A stretch of DNA of 32,159 nt from JAHCIE01 sp034431435 (GTDB taxonomy: Bacteria; Chloroflexota; Anaerolineae; Epilineales; JAHCIE01): positions 1 through 32,159 of the forward strand of contig DAOUDG010000079.1 of NCBI GenBank assembly GCA_034431435.1. The letters are read 5' to 3'. Shown piece by piece: positions 15,800 to 23,828 of the stretch; positions within the stretch are counted from its first letter, which is position 1, and each line of letters opens with the position of its first letter. The notes under the pieces were generated by a model. It was not told the origin of the DNA, ran no database searches, and saw only the letters and a list, made by a program, of their open reading frames with translations. A program made the translations under genes and the position numbers.

Positions 15800-16888
15800 C
15801 TATCGTTGGCTGGGAGGATCGGCCGCCCAAAACTGGACGCACGCCGCGCCCATTGCCGCCGCGCCTCCAACGCGCTCGCCCGGCGCCCCTTCCTTGTCGA
15901 GGGGCAGGATCGCCACCTCGTCACTATGCTGGTTAGCCACCAGCGCCCACCCGCCATCGGGCGATATGGCGAAATGGCGCGGCCACCGACCGCCGCACGG
16001 AACAATCGCCCGCCTCGTCAGCCCACCTGCCTCGTCGATATCAAACACCGCCAGGCTATCGTGGCCCCGGTTAGAGACGTACACCCCGCCGCCATCCGGC
16101 GCTACCTGGATGTGCGCAACGTAGCTCCCCGGCGCATCGGGCGGAACGCTGCCCACCACCTGCCGCTCCCGCAATGCGCCCAACTGCGGATCAAAGTCGT
16201 AGGCGGCAACGGTATTATCCAGCTCATTGCCGACGTACAGCACGCGCCCATTGGGGTGGAAAGCCGCATGGCGCGGCCCGGCGCCTGGGCGCGCGGCCGC
16301 GCGCCCCACCTCCGTCAACGCGCCCGCCACATCGTCGAAGCGATACACCACCAACGCATCGAGACCCAGATCGGCCACAATTACGAAAGGACTGCCCGGC
16401 GCGAACGTCGCTGAGTGGGCATGGGGGCCTTCCTGCCGCTGGGGGTTGACGCTATGGCCGGCGTGCTGCACAAAGTCGCTCATCATTCCCAGTGAGCCGT
16501 CGGCCTCCAGGGGAAAGACCGCCACACTGCCCGATGTGTAATTAGAGACCACCAGCCAGCGGGCCGTCGGGTCGAAGGCCAGGTGACAGGGATGATTGCC
16601 CCGCGTGTCCTGGCCATTCAGCCACTGCGCTGCCCACGGCTCGCGCCCCACGCTCGCCGCCCACACCCCGCCGCTCGCCCCATCCCCCACGGCGCTCGTC
16701 TCGCTCGTGGCATACAGCCAGCAGCCATTGGGATGGAGGGCCAGGAACGACGGATTGTGAACCCCAGCCAGCGCGCCGACCAACGTGAGCCGGCCGGTCC
16801 TCGTATCGAAGTGAAACGCCTGGATACCCGGTTGGTCGGCAGGCGCGTAACCGCTGACCAGCACCAGGCGCGAATCGGACACTAGCAT
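15800..16888 (-). CDS. Seven-bladed beta-propeller lactonase (Pgl/YbhE family)
   Basis: Hydrolyses a sugar lactone (6-phosphogluconolactonase family) to its acid. About 362 residues, normal for the family. Repeats of the kind FLALHPNGCWLYATSE, HAAFHPNGRVLYVGNELDNTV, HIQVAPDGGGVYVSNRGHDSLAVF and HFAISPDGGWALVANQHSDEV mark the blades. The family-typical GPHAHSATFAPGSPFVIVADLGLDALVVY (about residues 160-188) contains the conserved His pair. The start at 16886-16888 (LVSDSRLVLVSGYA) follows AGAGGAA; the longer frame to 16972 overlaps the dehydratase and lacks a ribosome site. It lies 23 nt after the galactonate-dehydratase-like gene, so a role on an aldonolactone is more likely than in the pentose phosphate pathway. 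Confidence 0.9.
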   Translation of the reverse strand: MLVSDSRLVLVSGYAPADQPGIQAFHFDTRTGRLTLVGALAGVHNPSFLALHPNGCWLYATSETSAVGDGASGGVWAASVGREPWAAQWLNGQDTRGNHPCHLAFDPTARWLVVSNYTSGSVAVFPLEADGSLGMMSDFVQHAGHSVNPQRQEGPHAHSATFAPGSPFVIVADLGLDALVVYRFDDVAGALTEVGRAAARPGAGPRHAAFHPNGRVLYVGNELDNTVAAYDFDPQLGALRERQVVGSVPPDAPGSYVAHIQVAPDGGGVYVSNRGHDSLAVFDIDEAGGLTRRAIVPCGGRWPRHFAISPDGGWALVANQHSDEVAILPLDKEGAPGERVGGAAAMGAACVQFWAADPPSQR

Positions 16889-16911
16889 GGGATTCCTCTC
16901 TTCCTGGCCTC

Positions 16912-18093
16912 TCACCAGTTCTGCACCGAGCCATCGCCGCGCCGCCAATGCGGGGCTTCCCAGAAGCGCCACATCTGGCTCTGCGCCAGAGCCTCGTCCA
17001 GTTCGACCCCCAGCCCTGGCGTGGTCGGCACAGGAAACGCATTGCCCACCAGATGGGGCCGCACGGGAAACAGCGCCGCCGCCTCATCGACGCCCGTGTC
17101 GCCATAGTACAGGTTCTCGGTCTGCGTCGCGCGCACCTCCAGCCAGGCGAAATTGGGGACCGCCGCCGCCAGATGGATCGTCGCAGCCGTGCATACCGGC
17201 CCCAGCGGGTTATGGGGCATCAGGTCGATATAGTGAGCCTCGGCCCAGCCCGCCACCTTCATCGCCTCAGTGAAGCCGCCCACATTGCAAATGTCGAGGC
17301 GGGCGAAGTCGGTCAGGTGATGTTCGATATAGGGCAGGAACTGCCACTTGCTGGCAAACTCCTCACCCACCGCGAAGGGCACATCCGTCATCTGGCGCAA
17401 GGCCGCGTAGGCATCCGGTGTCTCGTCGCGGATAGGCTCCTCCAGGAAATCCAGCGTCCCCGTGGGCAGGCGTTGGCAGAAGGACGCCGTCTCAGCCACG
17501 CTCAGCCGATGGTGGTAATCGATTCCCAGCGTCAGGCCAGGGCCGAACTCCTCGCGGGCCTGGATGAGCCAGGGGACCGTCGCCCCGATACTCTCGCGCG
17601 GCTCGAACACATCCGGTGCACCGTCGGGCGGCCGGCCCATCAGTGGCGTCGCGCGGATGACCCGCCAGCCGTTCTCCCACAGAGCGCGCATCCCCGCCAG
17701 CATCTGCTCACCGCTGCCGCCGGGGGCAGTCGCAAAGCACGGCACTGTATCGCGGTGCTTGCCACCAAGCAGGTCGTACACCGGCGCCCCCAGCGCCTTG
17801 CCCACGATGTCGTACAGAGCAATGTCCAGCGCGCTCTGAGCGGCCAGCAGCACGCGCCCGCCCTCGAAGTACTGGCTGCGGTACAACTCCTGCCAGATAC
17901 GCCCCCGCTGCATCGGGTCCCGGCCGACGAGAAACTCACGGAAATGGTGGAGCGCGCCGATGACGGCCAGCTCGCGGCCGCTCAGCCCCGCTTCACCCAC
18001 GCCAGAGATACCCTCATCAGTCTCGATCTTCACGATAAGCTGGTTGCGAGTCCCCACCCAGACCGGGTAGGGCTTGATATCAGTGATGCGCAT
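16912..18093 (-). CDS. Enolase-superfamily sugar-acid dehydratase, galactonate-dehydratase-like
   Basis: Mandelate racemase/muconate lactonising family; expected to dehydrate an aldonate to a 2-keto-3-deoxy acid with Mg2+. 393 residues. Metal ligands are D192 (IDYHH), E218 (LEEP) and E244 (VGEE); acid/base candidates are H194 and H294 (MPHNPLGPV). As I recall E. coli DgoD (D183, H185, E209, E235, H285), all five sit at a constant offset of +9, so the active site aligns with DgoD. ATG at 18093 has AAGG 8-11 nt upstream. Promoter at 18127-18155. Co-transcribed with the downstream lactonase. Exact substrate (galactonate, arabinonate, fuconate or another) is not settled. Confidence 0.9.
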   Translation of the reverse strand: MRITDIKPYPVWVGTRNQLIVKIETDEGISGVGEAGLSGRELAVIGALHHFREFLVGRDPMQRGRIWQELYRSQYFEGGRVLLAAQSALDIALYDIVGKALGAPVYDLLGGKHRDTVPCFATAPGGSGEQMLAGMRALWENGWRVIRATPLMGRPPDGAPDVFEPRESIGATVPWLIQAREEFGPGLTLGIDYHHRLSVAETASFCQRLPTGTLDFLEEPIRDETPDAYAALRQMTDVPFAVGEEFASKWQFLPYIEHHLTDFARLDICNVGGFTEAMKVAGWAEAHYIDLMPHNPLGPVCTAATIHLAAAVPNFAWLEVRATQTENLYYGDTGVDEAAALFPVRPHLVGNAFPVPTTPGLGVELDEALAQSQMWRFWEAPHWRRGDGSVQNW

Positions 18094-18126
18094 CTCACCG
18101 GCCTTTCAAGGCACAGGGTTAGCAGC

Positions 18127-18155
18127 AGTATAGCGGAGCCGCCGGACCGACGCAA
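18127..18155 (-). promoter_or_regulatory. Promoter of the dehydratase-lactonase operon
   Basis: Minus strand: -35 TTGCGT (18150-18155), 17-bp spacer, -10 TATACT (18127-18132). Confidence 0.7.
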
Positions 18156-18179
18156 GCAAGAATCGCCTCGACGCGCCAT

Positions 18180-18208
18180 TTGACGACGGTTGCCAATCCT
18201 CGTACAAT
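18180..18208 (+). promoter_or_regulatory. Promoter of the SDR-aldolase-dehydratase operon
   Basis: -35 TTGACG (18180-18185), 17-bp spacer, -10 TACAAT (18203-18208). It diverges from the promoter at 18127-18155; the two -35 elements are separated by only 24 bp, so a single bound regulator could control both operons. I see no clear palindrome between them. Confidence 0.78.
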
Positions 18209-18236
18209 CACAGCCCACGGCATCACAGGACCTATC

Positions 18237-19067
18237 ATGCACATCGCTGTCACCGGAGGCAGCGGCCGCATTGGCCGCGCCGTCATCGCGCTGGCGCGCG
18301 CCCAGGGCCACGCCGTCACCAGCATCGACCAAACACCCCCCGCCGCCGAGCAGGCCCGCGCCGACGTCCCCTTCACCCAGGCTAACCTGACCCAATACGG
18401 CGACGTGGAGCGCGCCCTCCGCGGATCCAATGCCGTCATCCACCTCGCCGCCATCCCATCCCCCATCCACCACCCCGACCACGAGGTCCATAACAACAAC
18501 GTCGTCAGCAGCTACAACGTGCTGAGCGCGGCACAACGCCTCGGCATCCACCGCGTCTGCCAGGCATCCAGCGTCAACGCCATTGGCGCAGCCTTCAGCC
18601 GCTGGCCCCATTACGACTACTTCCCCATCGACGAAGAACACCCCACCTACAACGAAGACCCCTACAGCCTGTCGAAGTGGCTATGCGAGCAACAGGGCGA
18701 CTCCTTTGGCCGGCGCTACGAGGAGATGACCATCGCCAGCCTGCGCTTCCACTGGGTGGTGCCGGACCTCGACGACATCGTCAGGCATGTCCCCTATCTT
18801 GGTGAAGTCCTCGTCAAGCAGCTGTGGGGCTACACCCTGCTCCGCGAGGCCGCCCGCGCCTGCCTGCTCGCCCTGACCGCCACCTACAGCGGCCACGAGA
18901 CCTTCTTTATCATCGCGCCCGACACCGTGGTAGACACGCCGTCAGCCCACCTGGCGCGCCAACACTGGCCCCACGTCCCCCTGGTCAAAGAGATGCCCGG
19001 CGTCGAAGGCTTCTATGATTGCAGCAAAGCCGCCCGCTTCCTCGGCTGGCAGCACCCCGCGCGCTAA
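18237..19067 (+). CDS. NAD(P)-dependent extended-SDR epimerase/dehydrogenase (uronate-dehydrogenase-like)
   Basis: 276 residues. Rossmann glycine motif TGGSGRIG (6-13), the acidic D31 after beta-2 (TSIDQ) favouring NAD, the AIHLAA-type loop VIHLAA (67-72), the catalytic Ser pair ASS (110-112), and Y143-x-x-x-K147 in YSLSK. Length and the ASSVNAIGA segment resemble uronate dehydrogenases, which oxidise a hexuronate at C1 to an aldarolactone; a sugar-lactone-forming dehydrogenase role fits the neighbouring lactonase. An epimerase role cannot be excluded. The ATG at 18237 (AGGA 7 nt upstream) is preferred to the ATG at 18180 because the longer start lies inside the promoter and adds residues ahead of the first beta strand. 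Confidence 0.87.
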   Translation: MHIAVTGGSGRIGRAVIALARAQGHAVTSIDQTPPAAEQARADVPFTQANLTQYGDVERALRGSNAVIHLAAIPSPIHHPDHEVHNNNVVSSYNVLSAAQRLGIHRVCQASSVNAIGAAFSRWPHYDYFPIDEEHPTYNEDPYSLSKWLCEQQGDSFGRRYEEMTIASLRFHWVVPDLDDIVRHVPYLGEVLVKQLWGYTLLREAARACLLALTATYSGHETFFIIAPDTVVDTPSAHLARQHWPHVPLVKEMPGVEGFYDCSKAARFLGWQHPAR

Positions 19068-19081
19068 CTTCAGGAGATACT

Positions 19082-19903
19082 GTGCACGTCCATCTCCCCC
19101 GCCAGGCCCTCATCGACGTTACCGCCGCCAATCCCTTCGACCGCTTCCCGGATGGGCGTCCCAGGGTTCCAGAGACTCTTCTAGAGCGCATGCGGCATGT
19201 CACCACCGAGCAAGCCTGGGGCGTCCTGCACGAGCACGGCTACCACCACCAGTTCGAAGGTAACTGGATGCAGACCCACCCCGATACCATCATGGTCGGT
19301 CGCGCCGTCACTGCCCAGTTCGTCCCCCACCGCCCCGACTACCACGCGGCCGTGCAGCAGGCGGGCCTCGCCGAGGGCCGCAGCGCCATCGGCGGGCAGA
19401 ACTCCTGGATCATCGAAACCCTCCAGTTGCGCGATGTCATGGTCGTCGACATTTTCGGCAAGATCAAGGATGGTACGGTCGTCGGTGACAACCTCGGCAC
19501 CGCCGTCCGCACCCGCACGCGGGCCGGCGCGGTCATCGACGGCGGCATCCGCGACTACCAGGGTCTCGTCAAGCTCACCGACGTCAACTTCCTGATCCGC
19601 GGCGTCGACCCCACCGCCATCGCCGACGTCACCCTGGCGGGCATCAACATCCCCATCCGCATCGGCAGCGCCACCGTCCTGCCCGGTGACGTAGTGCTGG
19701 CAACCCCCAGTGGCGTCATCTTCATCCCCCCCCACCTGACCCAAGAGGTCGTAGAAACGAGCGAAGCCATTCGCCTGCGAGACGAGTTCAGCAAGCTACG
19801 GCTGGCCGAAGGCAAGTACACCAGCGGCGAGATCGACGTACCCACCTGGCGCGACGACATCGAGGCCGACTACCTGGCCTGGCGCGAACTCAACAAGGGG
19901 TAA
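19082..19903 (+). CDS. RraA-family protein, probable 2-keto-3-deoxy-sugar-acid (pyruvate) aldolase
   Basis: About 273 residues. The RraA/HMG-aldolase core is visible: IFGKIKDGTVVGDNLGTA (about 122-139), then RAGAVIDGGIRD (about 147-158), carrying the Gly-Asp-Asn loop and Arg-Asp that bind metal and pyruvate enolate in class II HMG/CHA aldolases. The protein is longer than RraA itself (about 160), with about 50 extra N-terminal residues and a C-terminal helix. Translation probably starts at GTG 19082, 5 nt after AGGAGA, and the upstream ORF extension overlaps the SDR. It sits 14 nt after the SDR and 2 nt before a dehydratase, so cleavage of a keto-deoxy acid to pyruvate plus an aldehyde is the natural guess. 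A regulatory RNase E role is unlikely here. Confidence 0.87.
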   Translation: MHVHLPRQALIDVTAANPFDRFPDGRPRVPETLLERMRHVTTEQAWGVLHEHGYHHQFEGNWMQTHPDTIMVGRAVTAQFVPHRPDYHAAVQQAGLAEGRSAIGGQNSWIIETLQLRDVMVVDIFGKIKDGTVVGDNLGTAVRTRTRAGAVIDGGIRDYQGLVKLTDVNFLIRGVDPTAIADVTLAGINIPIRIGSATVLPGDVVLATPSGVIFIPPHLTQEVVETSEAIRLRDEFSKLRLAEGKYTSGEIDVPTWRDDIEADYLAWRELNKG

Positions 19904-19905
19904 CG

Positions 19906-21228
19906 GTGACCATGCACAACCCATCCGCCACACCCAGACCCGAAGACCACGTCCGCACCCACTCGCAGCCCAGCCAGTTGCGCCTCACTGACCTGCGCAC
20001 GGCCACCGTCGGCTGGGAAGGTTGGCGCTTCACCCTGATACGCATCGACACCAACCAGGGCCTCAGCGGCTACGGCGAGGTGCGCGACTTCGCCAGCAAG
20101 ACCTACGCCCTCATGCTCAAGCGCCACCTCCTGGGCGAAAACCCATGCGATGTGGACCGTCTCTTTCGCAAGATCAAGCAGTTCGGCCACCACGCCCGCC
20201 AGGGCGGCGGCGTGTGCGCCGTCGAGATGGCCCTCATGGACCTGGCCGGCAAGGCCTACGGTGTGCCCGCCTTCATGCTGGCGGGGGGCAAGTTCCGCGA
20301 CCATATCCGCATATATTGCGATACCCCCAACGAACCAACCGGCGAGGCCATGGGGCAGAAGCTCCTGGGCCGCCTGGCAGCCGGCTTCACCATGCTCAAG
20401 ATGGACGTCGGCATCCAACCGCTCATCGGCGTCAAGGACGCTCTCAGCTGGCCGCTGGGGATGCTGCCCAACGACCCTGGCGACGAAGCGGAGCGCATGT
20501 TCAACAGCCGCCAGGTCATGCACCCCTTCACCCACGTCCGGCTGACCCCCAAGGGCATCGACATGTTGACCGAGTACGTCGAGCAGGTGCGCTCGGTGGT
20601 TGGCTACGAAGTCCCCATCGCCGCCGACCACTTCGGCCACATCGGCCTCGACGACTGCATCCGCCTGGGGCGCGCCCTGGAACCCTATAGCCTGGCCTGG
20701 CTAGAGGACATGGTCCCCTGGCAGTTCACCGACAAGTGGGTCCAGCTAGAGCGCGCCCTGGACACGCCCGTCTGCACCGGCGAGGACATCTACCTCAAGG
20801 AAGGCTTCCGCCCCCTCATCGAGGCCCGCGCGGTCAACATCGTTCATCCCGACCTGGCGACCAGCGGCGGCATCCTGGAAACCAAGAAAATCGGCGACCT
20901 GGCCCAGGACCACGGCATCAGCATGGCGCTGCACATGGCGGGCACACCCATCAGTACGATGGCCAGTGTCCATTGCGCGGCAGCCACCCAGAACTTCATC
21001 GCCCTCGAGCACCATTTCACCGACCTGCCCTTCTGGGGCGACTTCATCGACGGCGTGCCCAAGCCCATCATCCAGAACGGCTACATCCCCGTCCCGACGG
21101 GGCCTGGCCTCGGCTTCGACATCAACGAGGACGCCATCAAGGCGCACCTCGTCCCCGACGACCAGGGCTACTTCGACCCCACCACGGCCTGGGACAGCGA
21201 TCATAGCTGGGACCGGCTGTGGTCCTGA
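19906..21228 (+). CDS. Enolase-superfamily (MR/MLE) sugar-acid dehydratase, second paralogue
   Basis: 440 residues from GTG 19906 (AAGGGG 5 nt upstream); ATG 19912 is an alternative. Metal ligands D241 (AADHFGH), E267 (LEDM) and E293 (TGED) are in order, with K165 (LKMD) on the second strand and H343 (LHMAG) as probable acid/base residues. The K-x-D motif and His resemble the mandelate-racemase subgroup rather than DgoD. A roughly 40-residue insertion, 168-215 (ALSWPLGMLPND, RQVMHPFTH), is unlike most family members and may form part of the substrate lid. The first about 25 residues are Pro/His-rich and probably disordered. It is likely to act on an aldonate or aldarate; the identity is unknown. 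Confidence 0.88.
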   Translation: MTMHNPSATPRPEDHVRTHSQPSQLRLTDLRTATVGWEGWRFTLIRIDTNQGLSGYGEVRDFASKTYALMLKRHLLGENPCDVDRLFRKIKQFGHHARQGGGVCAVEMALMDLAGKAYGVPAFMLAGGKFRDHIRIYCDTPNEPTGEAMGQKLLGRLAAGFTMLKMDVGIQPLIGVKDALSWPLGMLPNDPGDEAERMFNSRQVMHPFTHVRLTPKGIDMLTEYVEQVRSVVGYEVPIAADHFGHIGLDDCIRLGRALEPYSLAWLEDMVPWQFTDKWVQLERALDTPVCTGEDIYLKEGFRPLIEARAVNIVHPDLATSGGILETKKIGDLAQDHGISMALHMAGTPISTMASVHCAAATQNFIALEHHFTDLPFWGDFIDGVPKPIIQNGYIPVPTGPGLGFDINEDAIKAHLVPDDQGYFDPTTAWDSDHSWDRLWS

Positions 21229-21238
21229 GGACGTGACC

Positions 21239-22495
21239 ATGCAAATCACCCGTGTTCGATCCATCCTTACTGCGCCTGATGGGATCACCCTCATCGTCGT
21301 CAAGGTCGAGACAGACCAGGACGGCCTGTATGGCCTGGGCTGCGCCACCTTCACCCAGCGCCCGACCCTCGTGGCGCGCGCCGTAGACGAGTACCTCGAC
21401 CCACTGCTGCGCGGCCGCGACCCGCGCCATACTGAGGACCTGTGGCGCGTGATGATGGTCAACTCCTACTGGCGGAGCGGCCCGGTCCTGAACAACGCCA
21501 TCAGCGGCGTGGACATGGCCCTGTGGGACATCAAGGGCAAGCTCGCCAACATGCCCGTCTACGACCTCCTGGGCGGCAAGTGCCGCGAGGCGGCGATGGT
21601 CTACCGCCACGCCGATGGCCGCGACCCCCAGGAAGTACTCGACAACGTGCTACACTACCAGGAACAGGGCTACCTCGCCGTGCGCTGCCAGATGGGTGGC
21701 TACGGCGGTCGGGTGCAAGACATCCGGGCGTCCACGGCCCTGCCCAGTAAGGACGCCCCCCAGGCGACCCACCGCGGCCAGGGCATGGACCGCCTCGACA
21801 GCGCCTTCCCAGGCACATACTACGACGCCGATGCCTACGCCCGCTCGATTCCACCTCTGTTCGAGTACATCCGCAGCCAGATAGGCTTCGACCTGTTCCT
21901 CCTCCACGACATCCACGAGCGCCTCGCGCCCATCGACGCCATCCGCATGGCAAAGGCGCTGGAACCCTATCGCCTGTTCTTCCTCGAAGACCCTCTCGCC
22001 CCCGACCAGATTGAATGGTTCCGCCGCCTGCGCGAGCAATGCGCGACCCCCATCGCCATGGGCGAGCTGCACGTCAACGCCCTGGAATGGCGGCCCCTCG
22101 TCGCCGAACAGCTCATCGACTTCATCCGCTCCCATATCTCCGCCCTCGGTGGCCTCACCCCGGCCCGCAAGCAAGCTGCCGTCGCGGAGGCCTTCGGCGT
22201 GCGCACCGCCTGGCACGGCCCCGGCGACGTGTCACCCATCGGCCACGCTGCCAACCTCCACCTCGATCTGGCCTGTCCCAATTTCGGTATCCAGGAAGTC
22301 ATCCACTTCGGCGACGCCCTGTACGACGTGTTCCCCGGCACGCCCACCCTCCGCAACGGCTACCTGTGGGCCAACGACCGCCCCGGCTTCGGCGTGGACC
22401 TCGACGAGGCGAAGGCGGCCCTCTACCCACCAACCTTCCACATCATCGAATGGACGCAGAGTCGCTGGCCCGATGGGACCCTTTGGACGCCCTAG
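21239..22495 (+). CDS. Mannonate-dehydratase-family enolase-superfamily enzyme (ManD/RspA-like)
   Basis: 418 residues. Members dehydrate D-mannonate or D-gluconate to 2-keto-3-deoxygluconate, some only very slowly. ManD hallmarks: YRHADG (122-127), VRCQ (148-151, Arg of the active-site loop), LLHDIHERL (221-229) with D224 and H226, FFLEDPL with E250, MGELHVN with E276, WHGPGDVSPIGHAAN with H326, and the closing DGTLW. As I recall N. aromaticivorans ManD (D210, H212, E236, E262, H312), all five are offset by +14. The loop between Arg149 and the first ligand is about 12 residues longer. The ATG at 21239 is 10 nt after TGA of the previous gene and GAGGAC lies in that gap. Last gene of the plus-strand operon. 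Confidence 0.91.
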   Translation: MQITRVRSILTAPDGITLIVVKVETDQDGLYGLGCATFTQRPTLVARAVDEYLDPLLRGRDPRHTEDLWRVMMVNSYWRSGPVLNNAISGVDMALWDIKGKLANMPVYDLLGGKCREAAMVYRHADGRDPQEVLDNVLHYQEQGYLAVRCQMGGYGGRVQDIRASTALPSKDAPQATHRGQGMDRLDSAFPGTYYDADAYARSIPPLFEYIRSQIGFDLFLLHDIHERLAPIDAIRMAKALEPYRLFFLEDPLAPDQIEWFRRLREQCATPIAMGELHVNALEWRPLVAEQLIDFIRSHISALGGLTPARKQAAVAEAFGVRTAWHGPGDVSPIGHAANLHLDLACPNFGIQEVIHFGDALYDVFPGTPTLRNGYLWANDRPGFGVDLDEAKAALYPPTFHIIEWTQSRWPDGTLWTP

Positions 22496-22503
22496 CGCAA
22501 CAA

Positions 22504-22543
22504 CCAGGGAGGGGGCAGGCTGCGCGCCCTACCCCCTCCCTGG
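22504..22543. terminator. Strong hairpin between convergent genes (likely bidirectional terminator)
   Basis: A perfect 12-bp stem, CCAGGGAGGGGG (22504-22515) with CCCCCTCCCTGG (22532-22543) and a 16-nt loop. It lies 9 nt after the ManD-like stop and 20 nt beyond the end of the oppositely oriented Gfo/Idh/MocA gene. It lacks a T-run, so its efficiency is uncertain. Confidence 0.65.
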
Positions 22544-22562
22544 CTCGGCGTAGCCGACCCCG

Positions 22563-23612
22563 TTAGCCCTGGTCGACGAAGGGCAGTGCGACCGGCTGCC
22601 CCGTCGCGGCTGAATGGTAGGCGGCGCGCACAATCTCGACGGCGTGGCGGCCCTCGCGGCCGTCGACCACGGGTGGACGACACTCTTGCACGGCCGCCAC
22701 GAAGTCGGCCAGTTGTCGGCGGTGCGGCTCTACGCTGATGCCCATCGGGTCTGACGCGCCGCTGCCCATCGCCGGCTCTAGAGCCAGCATTTGGGCTTCC
22801 TCGTCGGGCCGCCCGCCCGCCAGCTGCCAGCGCACGATGCGGCCTTCCTCCAACGCGATGCTGCCCCCGTCGCCATGGAGTGTTACCCGCGCCGGGTCGC
22901 CGGGCCACGCGCTCGTGGCGGCCTGAATCACCCCCAGCGCGCCGTCGCGGAAGGTCAGCGCCACCATGGCCGTATCCTCCGTCTCCATGCGGTGGGCAAG
23001 CGTCGCCACGCGGCCCACGACGCTTGCCACAGGCCCGGCCAGATAGCGCAGCAGGTCTATACTATGGATCGCCTGGTTCATCAGCGTCCCGCCACCGTCC
23101 AGCCGCCACGTGCCGCGCCAGCTGCTATCGTAGTAGCTCTGCGGCCGCCACCATGTCACCGCGGCCTCGACGCAGGTCAGCCGCCCCAGGCGTCCGCCGT
23201 CGATGGCCGCCTTCACATAGGGCATGCCGGCGCGAAAGCGCGTCGGAAAGATGCAGGCAAGCTGGACGCCCGCCTGCCGTGCGGCCTCGATGATGGCGTC
23301 TACGCGCGGCAGGCTGATCTCCAGCGGCTTCTCCACCACCACGTGCTTGCCCGCCCCGGCCGCCGCGACGGCAATCTCGCCGTGGGTTCCGCTCGGCGTA
23401 GCGACCACCACCACGTCCACGTCAGAGCGCGCCACGGCGATCGCGTAGTCGGCGGTCCAATCGGCCTCATAGGCAGCGGCCAGGGCGCGTCCGCTCGCCT
23501 CCGTGCGGCTACAGACGACGGTCAGCCGCGCCTCGGGAATCGCACCGAGGGCTTGCGCGTGGACGCGGGCAATGTTACCCGCGCCGATGATGGCAAAGCG
23601 CAGAACAGGCAT
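22563..23612 (-). CDS. Gfo/Idh/MocA-family sugar oxidoreductase
   Basis: NAD(P)-dependent dehydrogenase acting on sugars, inositols or sugar acids. 349 residues. The Rossmann motif IIGAGNIA (8-15), the EKP motif at 94-96 (Lys95 catalytic), and GGGTLMNQAIHSID (173-186) with the catalytic His183 are all present. It has no signal peptide, so is cytoplasmic. It faces the ManD-like gene and has its own promoter, which matches the sigma-70 consensus perfectly. It probably supplies an oxidation or epimerisation step for the neighbouring sugar-acid enzymes. Specificity not deducible. Confidence 0.92.
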   Translation of the reverse strand: MPVLRFAIIGAGNIARVHAQALGAIPEARLTVVCSRTEASGRALAAAYEADWTADYAIAVARSDVDVVVVATPSGTHGEIAVAAAGAGKHVVVEKPLEISLPRVDAIIEAARQAGVQLACIFPTRFRAGMPYVKAAIDGGRLGRLTCVEAAVTWWRPQSYYDSSWRGTWRLDGGGTLMNQAIHSIDLLRYLAGPVASVVGRVATLAHRMETEDTAMVALTFRDGALGVIQAATSAWPGDPARVTLHGDGGSIALEEGRIVRWQLAGGRPDEEAQMLALEPAMGSGASDPMGISVEPHRRQLADFVAAVQECRPPVVDGREGRHAVEIVRAAYHSAATGQPVALPFVDQG

Positions 23613-23708
23613 CGACTACCCCCATACCGGCTGAGTCTTGAGCGTGCCCATAGGCTACAGGGGTCGCGGCGCGCCGCGTGGCAGGCCGCGAACGCTTCCC
23701 CAACGCGG

Positions 23709-23737
23709 ATTATAGTGGGCGCGCCGCGGCATGTCAA
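23709..23737 (-). promoter_or_regulatory. Consensus sigma-70 promoter of the Gfo/Idh/MocA gene
   Basis: Minus strand: TTGACA (23732-23737), 17-bp spacer, TATAAT (23709-23714); 12 of 12 consensus positions. The leader would be about 90 nt, long enough to hold an operator or regulatory RNA, although none is recognised in 23613-23702. Confidence 0.88.
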
Positions 23738-23799
23738 CGCTTCCGCCCCGGCTCGCCTGGCCGGGCGGGGACGCCGTCAGGTGTGCGGAGTAGTTCATC

Positions 23800-23828
23800 T
23801 GGACACTGCCCGCCCCGCGTGGTATCAT
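23800..23828 (+). promoter_or_regulatory. Promoter of the corrinoid methyltransfer operon
   Basis: -35 TGGACA (23800-23805), 17-bp spacer, -10 TATCAT (23823-23828), about 33 nt before the first start codon. There is too little leader for a cobalamin or SAM riboswitch. Confidence 0.72.

Noticed and set aside
16948..18183. 411-codon open frame on the plus strand
   Set aside because: Antisense to the galactonate-dehydratase-like gene, whose catalytic residues and family motifs are intact; the translation is Arg/His-rich and featureless.
20966..21238. N-terminal extension of the ManD-like protein to an upstream ATG
   Set aside because: The extension lies within the previous dehydratase gene and is Ser/Pro-rich; the ATG at 21239 has a ribosome site and gives a normal family N-terminus.
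23613..23702. Possible riboswitch in the 90-nt leader of the Gfo/Idh/MocA gene
   Set aside because: No conserved riboswitch motif or convincing nested hairpins can be seen by eye.
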